Positions 1 through 8,883 of a stretch of DNA of 64,000 nucleotides are shown one piece after another. This stretch comes from CAVZXS01 sp963779325. GTDB taxonomy: Bacteria; Bacteroidota; Bacteroidia; Chitinophagales; Chitinophagaceae. Numbering within the stretch: the first letter of the stretch is position 1; each line of letters begins with the position of its first letter. The DNA lies in NCBI GenBank assembly GCA_963779325.1, contig CAVZXS010000011.1, positions 62,001-126,000 on the forward strand. The letters are read 5' to 3'. Made by a program: the position numbers and the translations under genes. The notes beneath the pieces were generated by a model. The model was not told where the DNA came from. It ran no database searches and worked only from the letters and a program-made list of their open reading frames with translations.

Positions 1-929
1 TAAAACTGTTCCAGTCGGGAAACATACATTATTTACTTCCCCCCTCAGTTCCCATTCTTCGTTGGGTTTAAACAATTCATAAGGAAGTCGGGCTATTTCT
101 TTTTGTGGGTTTTCTAAATCAAGTAATGCCGCACATGCCGAATACACATAGCCCTTTACTGTGTCATGCACACCATGATAAATTAGTAACCATCCTTCTT
201 TTGTTTCAATTGGCGGGCATCCGCCACCTATATAACTCACTTTATGTTTATATTTTGGCGAAAGAACTATCCACTCATGAAGGTGGAGAAAATAGTTTTG
301 CCAAAATTCCGGAGTAAGCTCCTGCATATTATCTACTGCAACAATTTGAATATCCGGCTTTACACGATGCAGAAAATATAATTTGCCATTTATTCGCCTT
401 GGAAAAAAAATCACATTCTTATCCCACAGATATACTTTTTTTCCTTTTTTCGCCTGAATTTGCTCATGTTCATTATATCTAAGATATTTTTCGTTAATCA
501 GTCCCTTAGACTCCGCAAGTCTCCTGAATTCTTCATAGGTTATTTGGGGTACAATTAACCCGGTCTTTTCAAAATGAAGCAGATCTTTTGATACTGCCAA
601 TGCGCCCTGAGCATTTACACCGTCGTATGCCGTGTAGGTGAGGTAATACAAATTATCAATCTTTACAATTCCGGATCTTCTACCCCATGCGATTCACATT
701 CGAGTTGAGGAAATAAAACAGCCATATCATATCTTTCCTTTATACTTAAAGGGTCTTGTAAACTGCAATACCCAATGCTGCTGTAGCTTCCTTTACTAAC
801 TGCTCTGTAAAAAAGATGAATACTACCGTTATCGCTTATTACTGCGGGATTTAGTACACCATCACTTTCAAAACCTAAAGCAGTTTTTTTTAATAATATA
901 CCATCTTTCTTAACTGCTATCATAATCAA
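1..929 (-). pseudogene. GH130 glycoside phosphorylase, frameshifted and cut by the window edge
   Basis: GH130 enzymes phosphorolyse beta-mannosides and related glycosides. The N-terminal part (929 to about 672) shows the family's NPAVISDNG and LFYRAV motifs and reaches GVEDP, the start of the conserved GVEDPRI motif, where the frame stops at 663. One frame over, the rest of the protein is fully open to position 1: IVKIDNLYYLTY, FFPRRINGKLYFLHR, YIGGGCPPIE, WLLIYHGV and VCFPTG, all in GH130 order. Adding one base near 669-674 restores GVEDPRIVKID. The gene is therefore a complete GH130 frame with a 1-bp deletion, either real or an assembly error, and its C-terminus lies outside the window. The start at 929 sits about 27 nt downstream of the expected start site of the regulon promoter at 963-1027. 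Confidence 0.85.
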
Positions 930-962
930 ATGCCGGGTGTTATGAAAAATACCTGAGTATGG

Positions 963-1027
963 TAAAGGTGGGCTTATTAGGATGCAGAAATGTTATGTAA
1001 TTTTTAAAATAGTTGTATAATTCACAT
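963..1027 (-). promoter_or_regulatory. Stress-regulon promoter module 1 (GH130)
   Basis: Half-sites are at 992-998 and 1012-1018 (20 bp apart), ATTCACAT is at 1020-1027, and the -7-like box CACCTTTA is at 963-970 on the minus strand. It points at the GH130 gene starting at 929. Confidence 0.7.
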
Positions 1028-1198
1028 GTTTTAGAGGATTGATTTTGTAGATTTTGGATTGTATATTTAAAGGAATAGATAAAATTGTTTTACTTTTAAA
1101 TTCGCTTTGGTTACTACATAAACTTCTAATCAACATTCAGGGGAAACTAAAGATACTTTTCAGGATAGATAATTTAGACGAACTATTCAGTACTATAG

Positions 1199-1777
1199 TT
1201 ATACTTGTTGTTTTCCCAATGCCTCCACTCTATTCAGCCACTGCTCCCTTTTTTTATTATCGGAAGATTTTATTGGCGCAAACGAAATAATCTTAACAGC
1301 CTTTATTCCGCAAAAATTTAACACACCAATTTTCATAGCATTATGTCCGGCATTTTTATTAATTAGCCAATAGTACCATTTTGGTGTATCCATTGTTACA
1401 ATAAGGCGTGCCGTTTTTCCTTTCAATAGTTTATCCCAAAACGGCCCTTTCTCGTGATACTTAAAAGCAAAACCCGGTACAAAAACTCTATCAATAAACC
1501 CTTTCAACAATGCAGGAAAAGTAGCCCACCAGTTTGGATATACAAAAACTAAATGGTCTGCGTTTAATATATCCAGTTGCACTTGAAGCAGATCGGGTTC
1601 TAATACGCTTATTTTGCGGTAACCATACTTTAAAATAGGGTTGAAATCTAAATCAATCAGATGTATTAATTTGCAACTCACACCTGATGTTTCTGCGCCT
1701 TTTTTGTAACTTTCTGCCAAAGCAAAACAGAAACTTTCTTTATCGGGATGTCCATTAATGACTATGATTTTTTTCAT
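1199..1777 (-). CDS. NAD(P)H-dependent oxidoreductase, flavodoxin-like fold
   Basis: A 192-residue protein of the flavodoxin_2 / NAD(P)H quinone oxidoreductase family (KefF, MdaB, YrkL relatives). These FMN or FAD enzymes reduce quinones by two electrons. The flavin phosphate-binding start reads KKIIVINGHPDKESF (residues 2-16). The central FVYPNWWATFPALLKGFIDR segment (about 77-96) is typical of the family, and GKTARLIVTMDTP follows near 119. The length is usual. It lies 173 bp downstream of the double-SnoaL gene on the same strand and could be read from that gene's regulon promoter. No separate promoter was recognised in the gap. Confidence 0.85.
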   Translation of the reverse strand: MKKIIVINGHPDKESFCFALAESYKKGAETSGVSCKLIHLIDLDFNPILKYGYRKISVLEPDLLQVQLDILNADHLVFVYPNWWATFPALLKGFIDRVFVPGFAFKYHEKGPFWDKLLKGKTARLIVTMDTPKWYYWLINKNAGHNAMKIGVLNFCGIKAVKIISFAPIKSSDNKKREQWLNRVEALGKQQV

Positions 1778-1950
1778 TCTAAAATTATTGCCCTTCTAAT
1801 TGAATTTTGATAAAAAACCCTCAGTCATACCTTTGGCTTGACAGACCGAAACGCTCCATATTTTACTATTTTTAAGTCGTAAAATTTTTAAGAGTCAGAA
1901 TAAAATTACTGTGATTGTTGTCATGCTTTATTTCTTAAAGATTTCTGCCC

Positions 1951-2709
1951 TTAAAATTTACCATTCGTGTTTTTCCACTCTTCTTTTGTAGGAATTTCTT
2001 CAATGGTGTCCCAGTGTTCTGCAATCTTACCTTGCTCCACTCGGTACAAATCGTAAAACGAGTTGTGCTTTCCGGCAAGATTTCCTTCGCTTACAGTCAA
2101 TACAAAATTACCTTCACCCAGCACTTTGTGAACAGTATTATATGTCATTGTGATACCTTGTTTTGCCCAATCACCTAATGTTTTTCCAAGCCCTGAAAGT
2201 TGGTCGGGAATTGAAGGATTGTGTTGAATGTAATTATCGCCATCGAAATACGCAGCCATTTTTTCCATTCTGCCATTTACTAAAATATCCTCGACGAAAT
2301 TGCCCACCAAGGTTTTATTCTCAGTTGTTTTATCAAGATCTTTGATGCCTGTTTCACCATCAATCATCGTGTGACTGCTTGGATTGGGTTTTGCTGTTTC
2401 CTGCAAATTGTCCCAATGTTCTACAATTTTTCCATCTTCAAATCGGAAGATGTCAAAACCGATTTTTGGTCCGAAGAAATTGTAATCGGTATGTGTGAAA
2501 ACAAAATCACCGTCTTGAAAGGTTCTTATCGTATGCACTTTTGCGGAATTGGGTGGAAGTTTTTTCAGGACTTCGCCAAAACCTGCAAGCCCATCGGCTT
2601 CACTAAGATTATGTTGAATGAATTTGTCAGGGTTGATGCAGGCAACAGCACTTTGGTCGCCTGTTTCTATGCTATTTAAAAGAGCATTTACTTTTTCTTT
2701 ATTTGTCAT
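1951..2709 (-). CDS. Tandem SnoaL-like (NTF2-fold) protein
   Basis: A protein of 252 residues made of two consecutive SnoaL/NTF2-like domains, about 1-120 and 130-250. Both carry the same landmarks: FIQHN or YIQHNPS near the start, then a GKIVEHWD or GKIAEHWDT end, so the protein looks like an internal duplication of an ester-cyclase-type unit. No catalytic function can be assigned. I start at the ATG ending at 2709 (MTNKEKVNALL). The longer frame to 2772 would run through the regulon promoter half-site at 2764-2770 and its -7 box at 2735-2742, so its extra 21 residues are probably not translated. Confidence 0.85.
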   Translation of the reverse strand: MTNKEKVNALLNSIETGDQSAVACINPDKFIQHNLSEADGLAGFGEVLKKLPPNSAKVHTIRTFQDGDFVFTHTDYNFFGPKIGFDIFRFEDGKIVEHWDNLQETAKPNPSSHTMIDGETGIKDLDKTTENKTLVGNFVEDILVNGRMEKMAAYFDGDNYIQHNPSIPDQLSGLGKTLGDWAKQGITMTYNTVHKVLGEGNFVLTVSEGNLAGKHNSFYDLYRVEQGKIAEHWDTIEEIPTKEEWKNTNGKF

Positions 2710-2734
2710 TTTTTTTGATTTAAAGTTTAAAATC

Positions 2735-2800
2735 CAAAAGTGATGATTTCGCTTATAGGAAGTGTTACACAATTATGGAGAAGAATTGCTTTATTCACAC
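2735..2800 (-). promoter_or_regulatory. Stress-regulon promoter module 2 (tandem SnoaL)
   Basis: The proximal half-site is GTTACAC at 2764-2770 and the distal one at 2785-2791 is degenerate (ATTGCTT). ATTCACAC ends at 2800 and the -7-like box CACTTTTG is at 2735-2742. The upstream end overlaps the stop codon of the Lnt-like gene. Confidence 0.75.
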
Positions 2801-4216
2801 ATATATTTGTATTCTAAACCTTTTTAATAAAAAAACAACAATAAAACCCATACAGATATAAACAAAAGTATCGCCAATAACAGAATAAAAAGTTTTAACT
2901 CCCTTCACAGGTAAATGTGCCAACATGATTTTGTTATTGTTATCAAAACTGCTCATTTGCGAAATTATTTCTCCGTAAGGGGTAATTGCAGCAGAATTTC
3001 CAAACCTTGTTGACCTTAAAATAGAATGCCCCTGTTCTATTGCCCTGTAAGCTGCCATTCTTGAATGTAAAGGGTCAATCCCTCTCCAATCGGAAGAAGG
3101 TAGGGCAACAATATCTGCATGCAACTTTCCAAACCCTCTCGCCAAATAAGGGAAATCATAATCATAACAAATAGCTCCGGAAACTTTACTACCGGCAATA
3201 GCAAATACTTTAAGCACTTCTTTTCCTTTTGCAGATGGCTCACCGGGTACAGGCTGATGTTTATGATAGGTGTAGTCGATAGTTCCCGATGAATTGATGT
3301 ATAAATATTTATTTTCGTATTTAAGTGGCGCAACCGAAACGGGCATCACATAAGAAGCAACTAATGATATTTTTAGTGTAGATACAAGAGCTGATAAAGA
3401 GTCCTTCCATATTGCTTCATCTTCGGGTAAAATAAAGATAGCCGCCTCATTCCATGAAACAAAGGCCGCATTATTGTTTGCTGCAATTCGTGTTCTTTCA
3501 AACAACATGTGTTTAACCTTTTCGTTGCTATCTTTAGAAGGCAGCGGTAACCCACTCACTTCAGAATCTGTACCAACTGCTGCTACCGCAATTGTATTTG
3601 TTCCTTTTGATTTACTGATATCATAACGCAATGCACCAAATATTACCAATACCAACAAAACAGATAACGGGATTTGAAATGTTTGCAGTGTTAGCTTTCT
3701 ATGAACTGCTATTTCTGTTATTGAAATATTGACCCAATAAATTAAAAAACTTAAGCCGGGCATGCCAAATAATGAAAGCGACTGCATTAAAGTTAAATTG
3801 TGCGATTGCGTGTAAGCGGCAACGCCCCAACTTGCAAAGGGTGTGAAAGTGTATTGCATCCATTCCATTAGAACCATCACAGCAGGAAATAAAAGAAACG
3901 ACCATTTGTGTTTCTTAAACCTGTCCCATAAAAGATACCCGGGAAGATGAAACAAACTGATAGGAACAGAAAATAAAAAAATCATTACTACAGGCATCGG
4001 CGCAGATAGAATTTTTGAAACACACAATGACCAGGCAATAATAAGTGCTAAAGTAAAAAGCAACCTTGCTTTCCACCCTTTGGTTATGCTGAGATAAATT
4101 AGAAACGGAACACTTGAAACCCACGCTGCTAAATCAATGCTATACGTTAAATGCGTAGCAAACATTACTGCAATTCCTATAAGAAGATACCAGAGCGGTT
4201 TTATCTTATTTATCAT
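2795..4216 (-). CDS. Lnt-like membrane carbon-nitrogen hydrolase
   Basis: A 473-residue membrane protein with the layout of apolipoprotein N-acyltransferase: about six hydrophobic N-terminal segments (residues 1-210), a nitrilase-like domain, and one C-terminal membrane segment. The Glu-Lys-Cys triad of the superfamily can be placed at SWNEAA (Glu about 255), YHKHQPVPGE (Lys about 318) and GAICYDYD (Cys about 350). The GE after the Lys matches the Lnt pattern. Lnt itself adds the third acyl chain to outer-membrane lipoproteins. The Glu context differs from classical Lnt, so a divergent acyltransferase or another membrane amidase is possible. It is the last gene of an apparent three-gene run with the P-ATPase and the small membrane protein upstream. 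Confidence 0.75.
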   Translation of the reverse strand: MINKIKPLWYLLIGIAVMFATHLTYSIDLAAWVSSVPFLIYLSITKGWKARLLFTLALIIAWSLCVSKILSAPMPVVMIFLFSVPISLFHLPGYLLWDRFKKHKWSFLLFPAVMVLMEWMQYTFTPFASWGVAAYTQSHNLTLMQSLSLFGMPGLSFLIYWVNISITEIAVHRKLTLQTFQIPLSVLLVLVIFGALRYDISKSKGTNTIAVAAVGTDSEVSGLPLPSKDSNEKVKHMLFERTRIAANNNAAFVSWNEAAIFILPEDEAIWKDSLSALVSTLKISLVASYVMPVSVAPLKYENKYLYINSSGTIDYTYHKHQPVPGEPSAKGKEVLKVFAIAGSKVSGAICYDYDFPYLARGFGKLHADIVALPSSDWRGIDPLHSRMAAYRAIEQGHSILRSTRFGNSAAITPYGEIISQMSSFDNNNKIMLAHLPVKGVKTFYSVIGDTFVYICMGFIVVFLLKRFRIQIYV

Positions 4217-4260
4217 GATATTTGTATTTTTTAATTTCGCAACTATTTTTTTAGAACTTA

Positions 4261-4422
4261 TTATCCTTCAGTTTCTATATCCCCTTCCTCATCCTTTTTT
4301 TTGGGGTAATCGTTATTTAATTTGTTCTCTAATTCCTTTTTATCTTTTTGGTTGCGAATAATGATAAGTACTACTAACCCTGTTACCAAAATGCCAACAA
4401 TTATAATTACTATCCGGTTCAT
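4261..4422 (-). CDS. Small single-pass membrane protein, 53 aa
   Basis: A short frame: an N-terminal hydrophobic stretch (MNRIVIIIVGILVTGLVVLI) followed by a very charged tail rich in Lys, Glu and Asp. It starts 3 nt after the stop codon of the P-type ATPase and ends 44 nt before the Lnt-like gene, all on one strand, so it sits inside an operon. I do not recognise the family. A regulatory or subunit role for the ATPase would be a guess from position only. Confidence 0.6.
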   Translation of the reverse strand: MNRIVIIIVGILVTGLVVLIIIRNQKDKKELENKLNNDYPKKKDEEGDIETEG

Positions 4423-4425
4423 ATT

Positions 4426-7116
4426 TTATTTTTTATTTATTATACTGCCATTAATAATTTTATACAACTGCACCAACACCAGCGGAAGCAATGCAGCTAT
4501 TACAGCAATCCACCACGCTTTACCGGGTAGTACTGTTAACCCTAATACCAAACGTATTTGCGGTACAGCGTACACCAGCAGCAAAAGTCCTGTGCAAATT
4601 AGTACTGCCAGCCATACAAACTTATTGGTGGTAACCTCATTCACCAATAATTTAGAATGTGGAGATGACATATTGAAAACATGAAATAATTGCGCAAAAG
4701 CCAGGGTTATAAATGCCATGCTATTGGCTACTTTATCATCAGCACTAATATATGCCTTACAATAGAACACGACAATAATTACAGATAAGGTAATAGCTGC
4801 AGAATACATGGCGATAGCTATCCAGTTTTTATTAGTGATGATGTTTTTGGCAGGGTTCCTTGGCGGATTATCCATGATGGTTTTATCTCCCTTGCCAACG
4901 CCAAGTGCCAAAGCCGGGAATACATCCGTTACCATGTTTAAAAATAATATTTGTAATGGAAGCAGTGTTGCTGCCGGTGCAATAAAACCTAATGCTGTTA
5001 CAATAAATATCTCACTCAAATTGCACGACACCAGGTAGATGACAAACTTTTGAATATTCCTGAAAATTTCACGCCCATGCCCCACTGCTGCTGCAATAGA
5101 AATAAACGAGTCATCTTTTAAAACGATACTGGCCGTTTCTTTGGCAACTTGCGTTCCCCTTAACCCCATAGCGATACCAACATCTGCTTTCTTTAAAGCC
5201 GGGGCATCGTTTACGCCGTCACCCGTCATGGCAACTATGTTTCCTGCTGTTTGATAAATGCCTGCAATCTCTAATTTTTGTTTAGGAGTGGTACGGGCAA
5301 ACACGGCGGTATTCAATATTTTTTCTTTCCATTCATTTGTAAGAGATTCAATTGCCGGTAAATCTTTTCCTGTTATTACTGCTTGCTCTGCTTCATCAAT
5401 CAAGCCGGTCTTTTTTGCAATGTTTAATGCCGTTAACGGATGATCGCCTGTTATCATTACTATTTTTATCCCTGCTTTTCTGCAGGTTAAAATCGCTTCT
5501 TTAATGTCCAGCCGGGGTGGGTCTAAAAAACCAATCATGCCTGCATAAACCAGGCCGTCTAAATAATTGTATTTATTAATTTCTGCCGCTTCATTGTAAG
5601 CAAATGCCAAAACCCTTAACCCTTGTGCAGCCATTTTTTCAGATTCGGCCAGTATCTTTTTTTTGTCTTCTTCCTTTAATTCCTCAATACTTATTCCGCT
5701 TTGTATTCTGTTGCATTTTACCAATAAATGCTCTACCGAGCCTTTTGCTGCCACAAAATTTCCATTGGTACTTTTATGCATTGTACCCATTATTTTTGTT
5801 TCAGAACTGAAGGGCGCTTCTGCAATCCGTTCGTATTTTTTTTTCATTTCATCAGCAGTTGTACCGGAAGTGTTAGCTAAATGAATAAGTGCTATCTCTA
5901 TCGGGTCGCCCAGTAAGTTATCTTTTTCTTCCGTGTTTTTTGGTGCAGCATTATTGCACAATGCACCAATCAGTTTTACCTTTTCAAAATTTTCTTTACC
6001 CGTTTTAATTTCAGTATTATCAAATTTTAATTCCTTGTTTTCAATGTGTACTTTTATTTCTTCATCAGGAAAAGAGAAGGTATCTACATGTATTGTATTT
6101 TCGGTTAACGTACCTGTTTTATCAGTTAAAATTACATTGGTGCTGCCCAATGTTTCTACCGCAGAAAGCTTTTTTACGATAGCGTTTCTCCTCGCCATCA
6201 GTAACATTCCATAAGCCAGTGCAACTGTAGAAACAATGGGCAATCCTTCAGGGAAAGCTGCGACAGCAAGGGCAATAGAGGTTTCAAAAATTAATACCCA
6301 TGGTTTGCCCTGCACCATTCCTGTAATGGCAAAAATGATTGTCATAAACAGGGTTATCCAAATTAATTTTTTACTTAAAGCGGCTAACTTTTTGTCTAAT
6401 GGGGTAGCCGTTTCCGCTGCACTTTCTACCAACGAAGTAATAGTACCCAGTTCCGTATGTTGTGCAATGCCGGTAATGACGGCTTTGCCTTTTCCATTCA
6501 TAACAGAAGCACCTTTAAATACCATATTGTGCCGGTCTCCCAATGCAGTTTCTTTATCAAGTTTGACGATATTTTTTTCTGCAGGAAGTGATTCGCCCGT
6601 TAGTGAAGACTCATCGCATTGCAGTTGATTTATTTCTATCAATCGTCCATCTCCCGGTATTACATCACCTGCTTCCAGCAATACCACATCTCCGGGTGTT
6701 AATTTTTCAGATGGTATTTCCTGTGTTTTTCCATCCCTTATTACTTTACACAATATCACATCCATTTCCCTTAAAGCATTCATAGAACTTCGTGCCTGCA
6801 ACTCCATCAAAAAGCCAATCAGGGCATTTATTAAAATAACTATCCCGATAGCACCCGCCTCAATATAATGTTTAGAATATAACGTTACTATTACAGCAGT
6901 AAGCAACAAATAAACTATCGGGCTTTTAAATTGCAGCAGCAACATCATCCGGATACTTTTTTGTTTCTGAGCTTTATAGATATTTCTACCAAATTGTTTT
7001 GTACGATTTTCTGCCTCGGATGCAGTGATGCCTTTTTCAGTATTGGTTTCAAATGATTTTATAATCTCTTCTGCCGCCAAAGAATGTGGATTTATAAATG
7101 GATATGTTATTTTCAT
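4426..7116 (-). CDS. Calcium-type P-type ATPase (P2A)
   Basis: An 896-residue P2-type cation ATPase with all key motifs: TGES of the actuator domain near residue 175, the PEGLP sequence in transmembrane segment 4 (AVAAFPEGLPI), the phosphorylation site DKTGTLT near 333, and TGDGVNDAPALKKADVG near 630. Six C-terminal hydrophobic segments follow. PEGLP, with Glu in M4, is typical of SERCA/PMR1-type Ca2+ pumps rather than heavy-metal pumps, which have CPC or similar. It should export Ca2+ or Mn2+ from the cytoplasm at the cost of ATP. The length is normal and no residue is missing. No regulon module was found upstream; the 246 bp before it carry a hairpin element instead. Confidence 0.9.
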   Translation of the reverse strand: MKITYPFINPHSLAAEEIIKSFETNTEKGITASEAENRTKQFGRNIYKAQKQKSIRMMLLLQFKSPIVYLLLTAVIVTLYSKHYIEAGAIGIVILINALIGFLMELQARSSMNALREMDVILCKVIRDGKTQEIPSEKLTPGDVVLLEAGDVIPGDGRLIEINQLQCDESSLTGESLPAEKNIVKLDKETALGDRHNMVFKGASVMNGKGKAVITGIAQHTELGTITSLVESAAETATPLDKKLAALSKKLIWITLFMTIIFAITGMVQGKPWVLIFETSIALAVAAFPEGLPIVSTVALAYGMLLMARRNAIVKKLSAVETLGSTNVILTDKTGTLTENTIHVDTFSFPDEEIKVHIENKELKFDNTEIKTGKENFEKVKLIGALCNNAAPKNTEEKDNLLGDPIEIALIHLANTSGTTADEMKKKYERIAEAPFSSETKIMGTMHKSTNGNFVAAKGSVEHLLVKCNRIQSGISIEELKEEDKKKILAESEKMAAQGLRVLAFAYNEAAEINKYNYLDGLVYAGMIGFLDPPRLDIKEAILTCRKAGIKIVMITGDHPLTALNIAKKTGLIDEAEQAVITGKDLPAIESLTNEWKEKILNTAVFARTTPKQKLEIAGIYQTAGNIVAMTGDGVNDAPALKKADVGIAMGLRGTQVAKETASIVLKDDSFISIAAAVGHGREIFRNIQKFVIYLVSCNLSEIFIVTALGFIAPAATLLPLQILFLNMVTDVFPALALGVGKGDKTIMDNPPRNPAKNIITNKNWIAIAMYSAAITLSVIIVVFYCKAYISADDKVANSMAFITLAFAQLFHVFNMSSPHSKLLVNEVTTNKFVWLAVLICTGLLLLVYAVPQIRLVLGLTVLPGKAWWIAVIAALLPLVLVQLYKIINGSIINKK

Positions 7117-7252
7117 TACAAACTTTTGGGTTTATGCATCTTGAAAGTTGCCATTATTCTCTTATTTTTTTATTCAAAACTTACCATACCTTTTTTTGCA
7201 CTTATTTGATGAGCCTTCATTGGGTGCATTTCAAATTGCCGCACTTAATAAA

Positions 7253-7313
7253 GGGTTGCCAACCTTTTTTAGAGTATTTCTATTTGAAATATCCTGTCAA
7301 AGGTTGGCAACCC
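7253..7313. repeat. Long hairpin built of a GGTTGGCAACC palindrome
   Basis: Two perfect 15-bp inverted arms (7253-7267 and 7299-7313, core GGTTGCCAACC / GGTTGGCAACC) are separated by 31 nt. The core is almost self-complementary, so each arm can also fold alone. It lies between the ATPase start and the PsiE stop. It may be a REP-like element or a terminator for psiE, but no clear U-tract follows on the minus strand. Confidence 0.6.
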
Positions 7314-7362
7314 GCGTGACAATTTCAAAGGCACCTCTTTTATCAGTCTATTACCTCTCCTA

Positions 7363-7824
7363 TTATTTTAAGTTTACATTCTCTTTGTAATTTGATTCAT
7401 CTTGCGGCGCTTTACCGTATTTCAACCAAAAAAGAGCAAGCCCTAACGCAGCAATTAATAAGGCCAGGCCAATAAGTGTATTCACATCTGTTTGCTTTAT
7501 ATCCAGCGTAATTATTTTATTTGCAACAGCAATAATTGCAATTTGCACAATTGGAACAGCAGGAAAGGTGTCGGATGAAATAATTAATATTAATGATTTT
7601 ATAAGCTCATATCCAATGGCAATAATCAATATCAAATTAAACACTTCGAATAAAGTGCCGGCATCAATTAAAAAATAAGGATGCTGCATAATTTTTTTAC
7701 CTTCTGTATAGATAAGGTTTGCCGTACCCAGCATTAAACTTAAAGTCATAATCCCAATTAAAACACGAATTACATTTCTATTGATGCCCAAAATTATAGC
7801 TGAAAAATTGTCGTCTTTTTTCAT
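7363..7824 (-). CDS. PsiE-like membrane protein
   Basis: A 153-residue protein with four hydrophobic segments (about 20-45, 58-85, 90-108 and 118-140) and the layout of the phosphate-starvation-inducible E family (PF06146). The function of that family is unknown beyond its induction by phosphate starvation in Escherichia coli. It is divergent from the beta-barrel gene at 8215. A 9-bp inverted repeat, CGGGGTATT (7873-7881) and AATACCCCG (7941-7949), lies in the shared upstream region and might be an operator. No regulon module faces this gene. Confidence 0.7.
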   Translation of the reverse strand: MKKDDNFSAIILGINRNVIRVLIGIMTLSLMLGTANLIYTEGKKIMQHPYFLIDAGTLFEVFNLILIIAIGYELIKSLILIISSDTFPAVPIVQIAIIAVANKIITLDIKQTDVNTLIGLALLIAALGLALFWLKYGKAPQDESNYKENVNLK

Positions 7825-7985
7825 ACGTATTTTGTTTTAAGTGTGCGAGATTTAAGTAATACAATATTTTACCGGGGTATTATGGTCAAGTATTTTTTAT
7901 CCGATGAAATAATTGGAGAGTTACTTATCCTGAATTTTACAATACCCCGTAAGCTACTTTTATAAATCTGCTTAGCAATACAAAT

Positions 7986-8051
7986 GTGTGAATGATGTAA
8001 GTAATACACACAATTGTGTAACGCCCCGTTAAATAAAGTAAGTGAACTTTG
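7986..8051 (+). promoter_or_regulatory. Stress-regulon promoter module 3
   Basis: GTGTGAAT is at 7986-7993, with half-sites ATGTAAG at 7995-8001 and GTGTAAC at 8016-8022. The -7-like box GAACTTTG is at 8044-8051. Transcription should start near 8058 and meets a terminator at 8105-8135 before the gene at 8215. Confidence 0.8.
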
Positions 8052-8057
8052 CTATAT

Positions 8058-8135
8058 GATTTTATACAATAACCCTTTTCTCATAAGCAGTTAGTTTTGG
8101 TAAAAAAACCCCTGTTTCTACAGGGGTTTTCTTTT
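8058..8135 (+). ncRNA. Candidate short RNA from regulon promoter 3
   Basis: The expected start is 7 nt after the -7-like box (about 8058) and the intrinsic terminator ends at about 8135, giving a transcript of roughly 78 nt with no frame of useful length. It could instead be the leader of the 8215 gene with an attenuator. The start point is inferred from the promoter only. Confidence 0.4.
8105..8135 (+). terminator. Intrinsic terminator or attenuator
   Basis: Stem AACCCCTGT / ACAGGGGTT with a TTCT-type loop, followed by TTCTTTT. This is a strong hairpin placed between a promoter and its apparent target gene. Confidence 0.75.
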
Positions 8136-8214
8136 CCTGTACCGTTTGCACACATGAGTCAATAAAGAAATATTGATAAAATAAATACTACGTAACAACT
8201 TAAAATATACAATT

Positions 8215-8796
8215 ATGAAAATTTATGTAAGCTTTTTATTGGCAGCTTTTTTAACGGCAGGCAGCGTAACTGCACAGCATGTGAACGTTGGCATCAAGGG
8301 TGGTTTAAATGTGTACACCATTACCAATGATAATGATGTGGAATATGATTCGAAGGCGGGTTTTAATCTGGGTTTACTTGGCCATATACACCTGGCCAAA
8401 CAATTGGCATTACAACCGGAAATTGTTTACTCGGCACAGGGAGCAAAATTCAATACCGGCAATACAGAAACCAACATTAACCTCAATTACATTAATGTTC
8501 CGGTACTGATTCAATATATGTTTGATAACGGCTTCAGGCTGCAGGCAGGCCCTCAACTTGGTTTTTTAGTAAATGCAAAATCTAAAACAGGCGGCGTTTC
8601 GGTTGACATTAAAGATAATTTAAAGACTGTTGATGTTGGATTAGCAGTGGGTGCAGGCTACGTTCATACACCATCAGGCTTTGGAGTAGATGCCCGGTAC
8701 AATTTGGGGTTAAGTAACATTAATGATAACAGCAGTGTAAAATCATTTAACAGGGGTTTTCAACTGGGAGTATTTTATCTTTTTAAACATCAATAA
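8215..8796 (+). CDS. Outer-membrane beta-barrel protein (OMP_b-brl type)
   Basis: A 193-residue protein with a clear signal peptide (MKIYVSFLLAAFLTAGSVTAQ, cleavage after about residue 20). Alternating hydrophobic/polar strands follow, with the Bacteroidota landmarks GIKGGLN, LQPEIVYSAQG and YINVPVLIQYMF, ending in FQLGVFYLFKHQ. Such porin-family proteins form eight-stranded barrels of unknown cargo. It is the first gene of a plus-strand group of envelope proteins. The regulon promoter at 7986 lies upstream, but a terminator stands between them. Confidence 0.85.
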   Translation: MKIYVSFLLAAFLTAGSVTAQHVNVGIKGGLNVYTITNDNDVEYDSKAGFNLGLLGHIHLAKQLALQPEIVYSAQGAKFNTGNTETNINLNYINVPVLIQYMFDNGFRLQAGPQLGFLVNAKSKTGGVSVDIKDNLKTVDVGLAVGAGYVHTPSGFGVDARYNLGLSNINDNSSVKSFNRGFQLGVFYLFKHQ

Positions 8797-8883
8797 ATTT
8801 TTTAAAATTCACCTTTTTACATGTGAAAAGAAGGAACGATTGCTAATTCATGTTTTAAATAAAATCGTTTAAATAATAATATA

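Noticed and set aside
1054..1290. Plus-strand frame of 78 residues between GH130 and the flavodoxin-like gene
   Set aside because: It overlaps the 3' end of the flavodoxin-like gene and has low-complexity hydrophobic content without support.
7873..7949. Inverted repeat CGGGGTATT / AATACCCCG upstream of the PsiE gene as a terminator
   Set aside because: The arms are only 9 bp with a loop of about 59 nt and there is no T-run; it is mentioned only as a possible operator.
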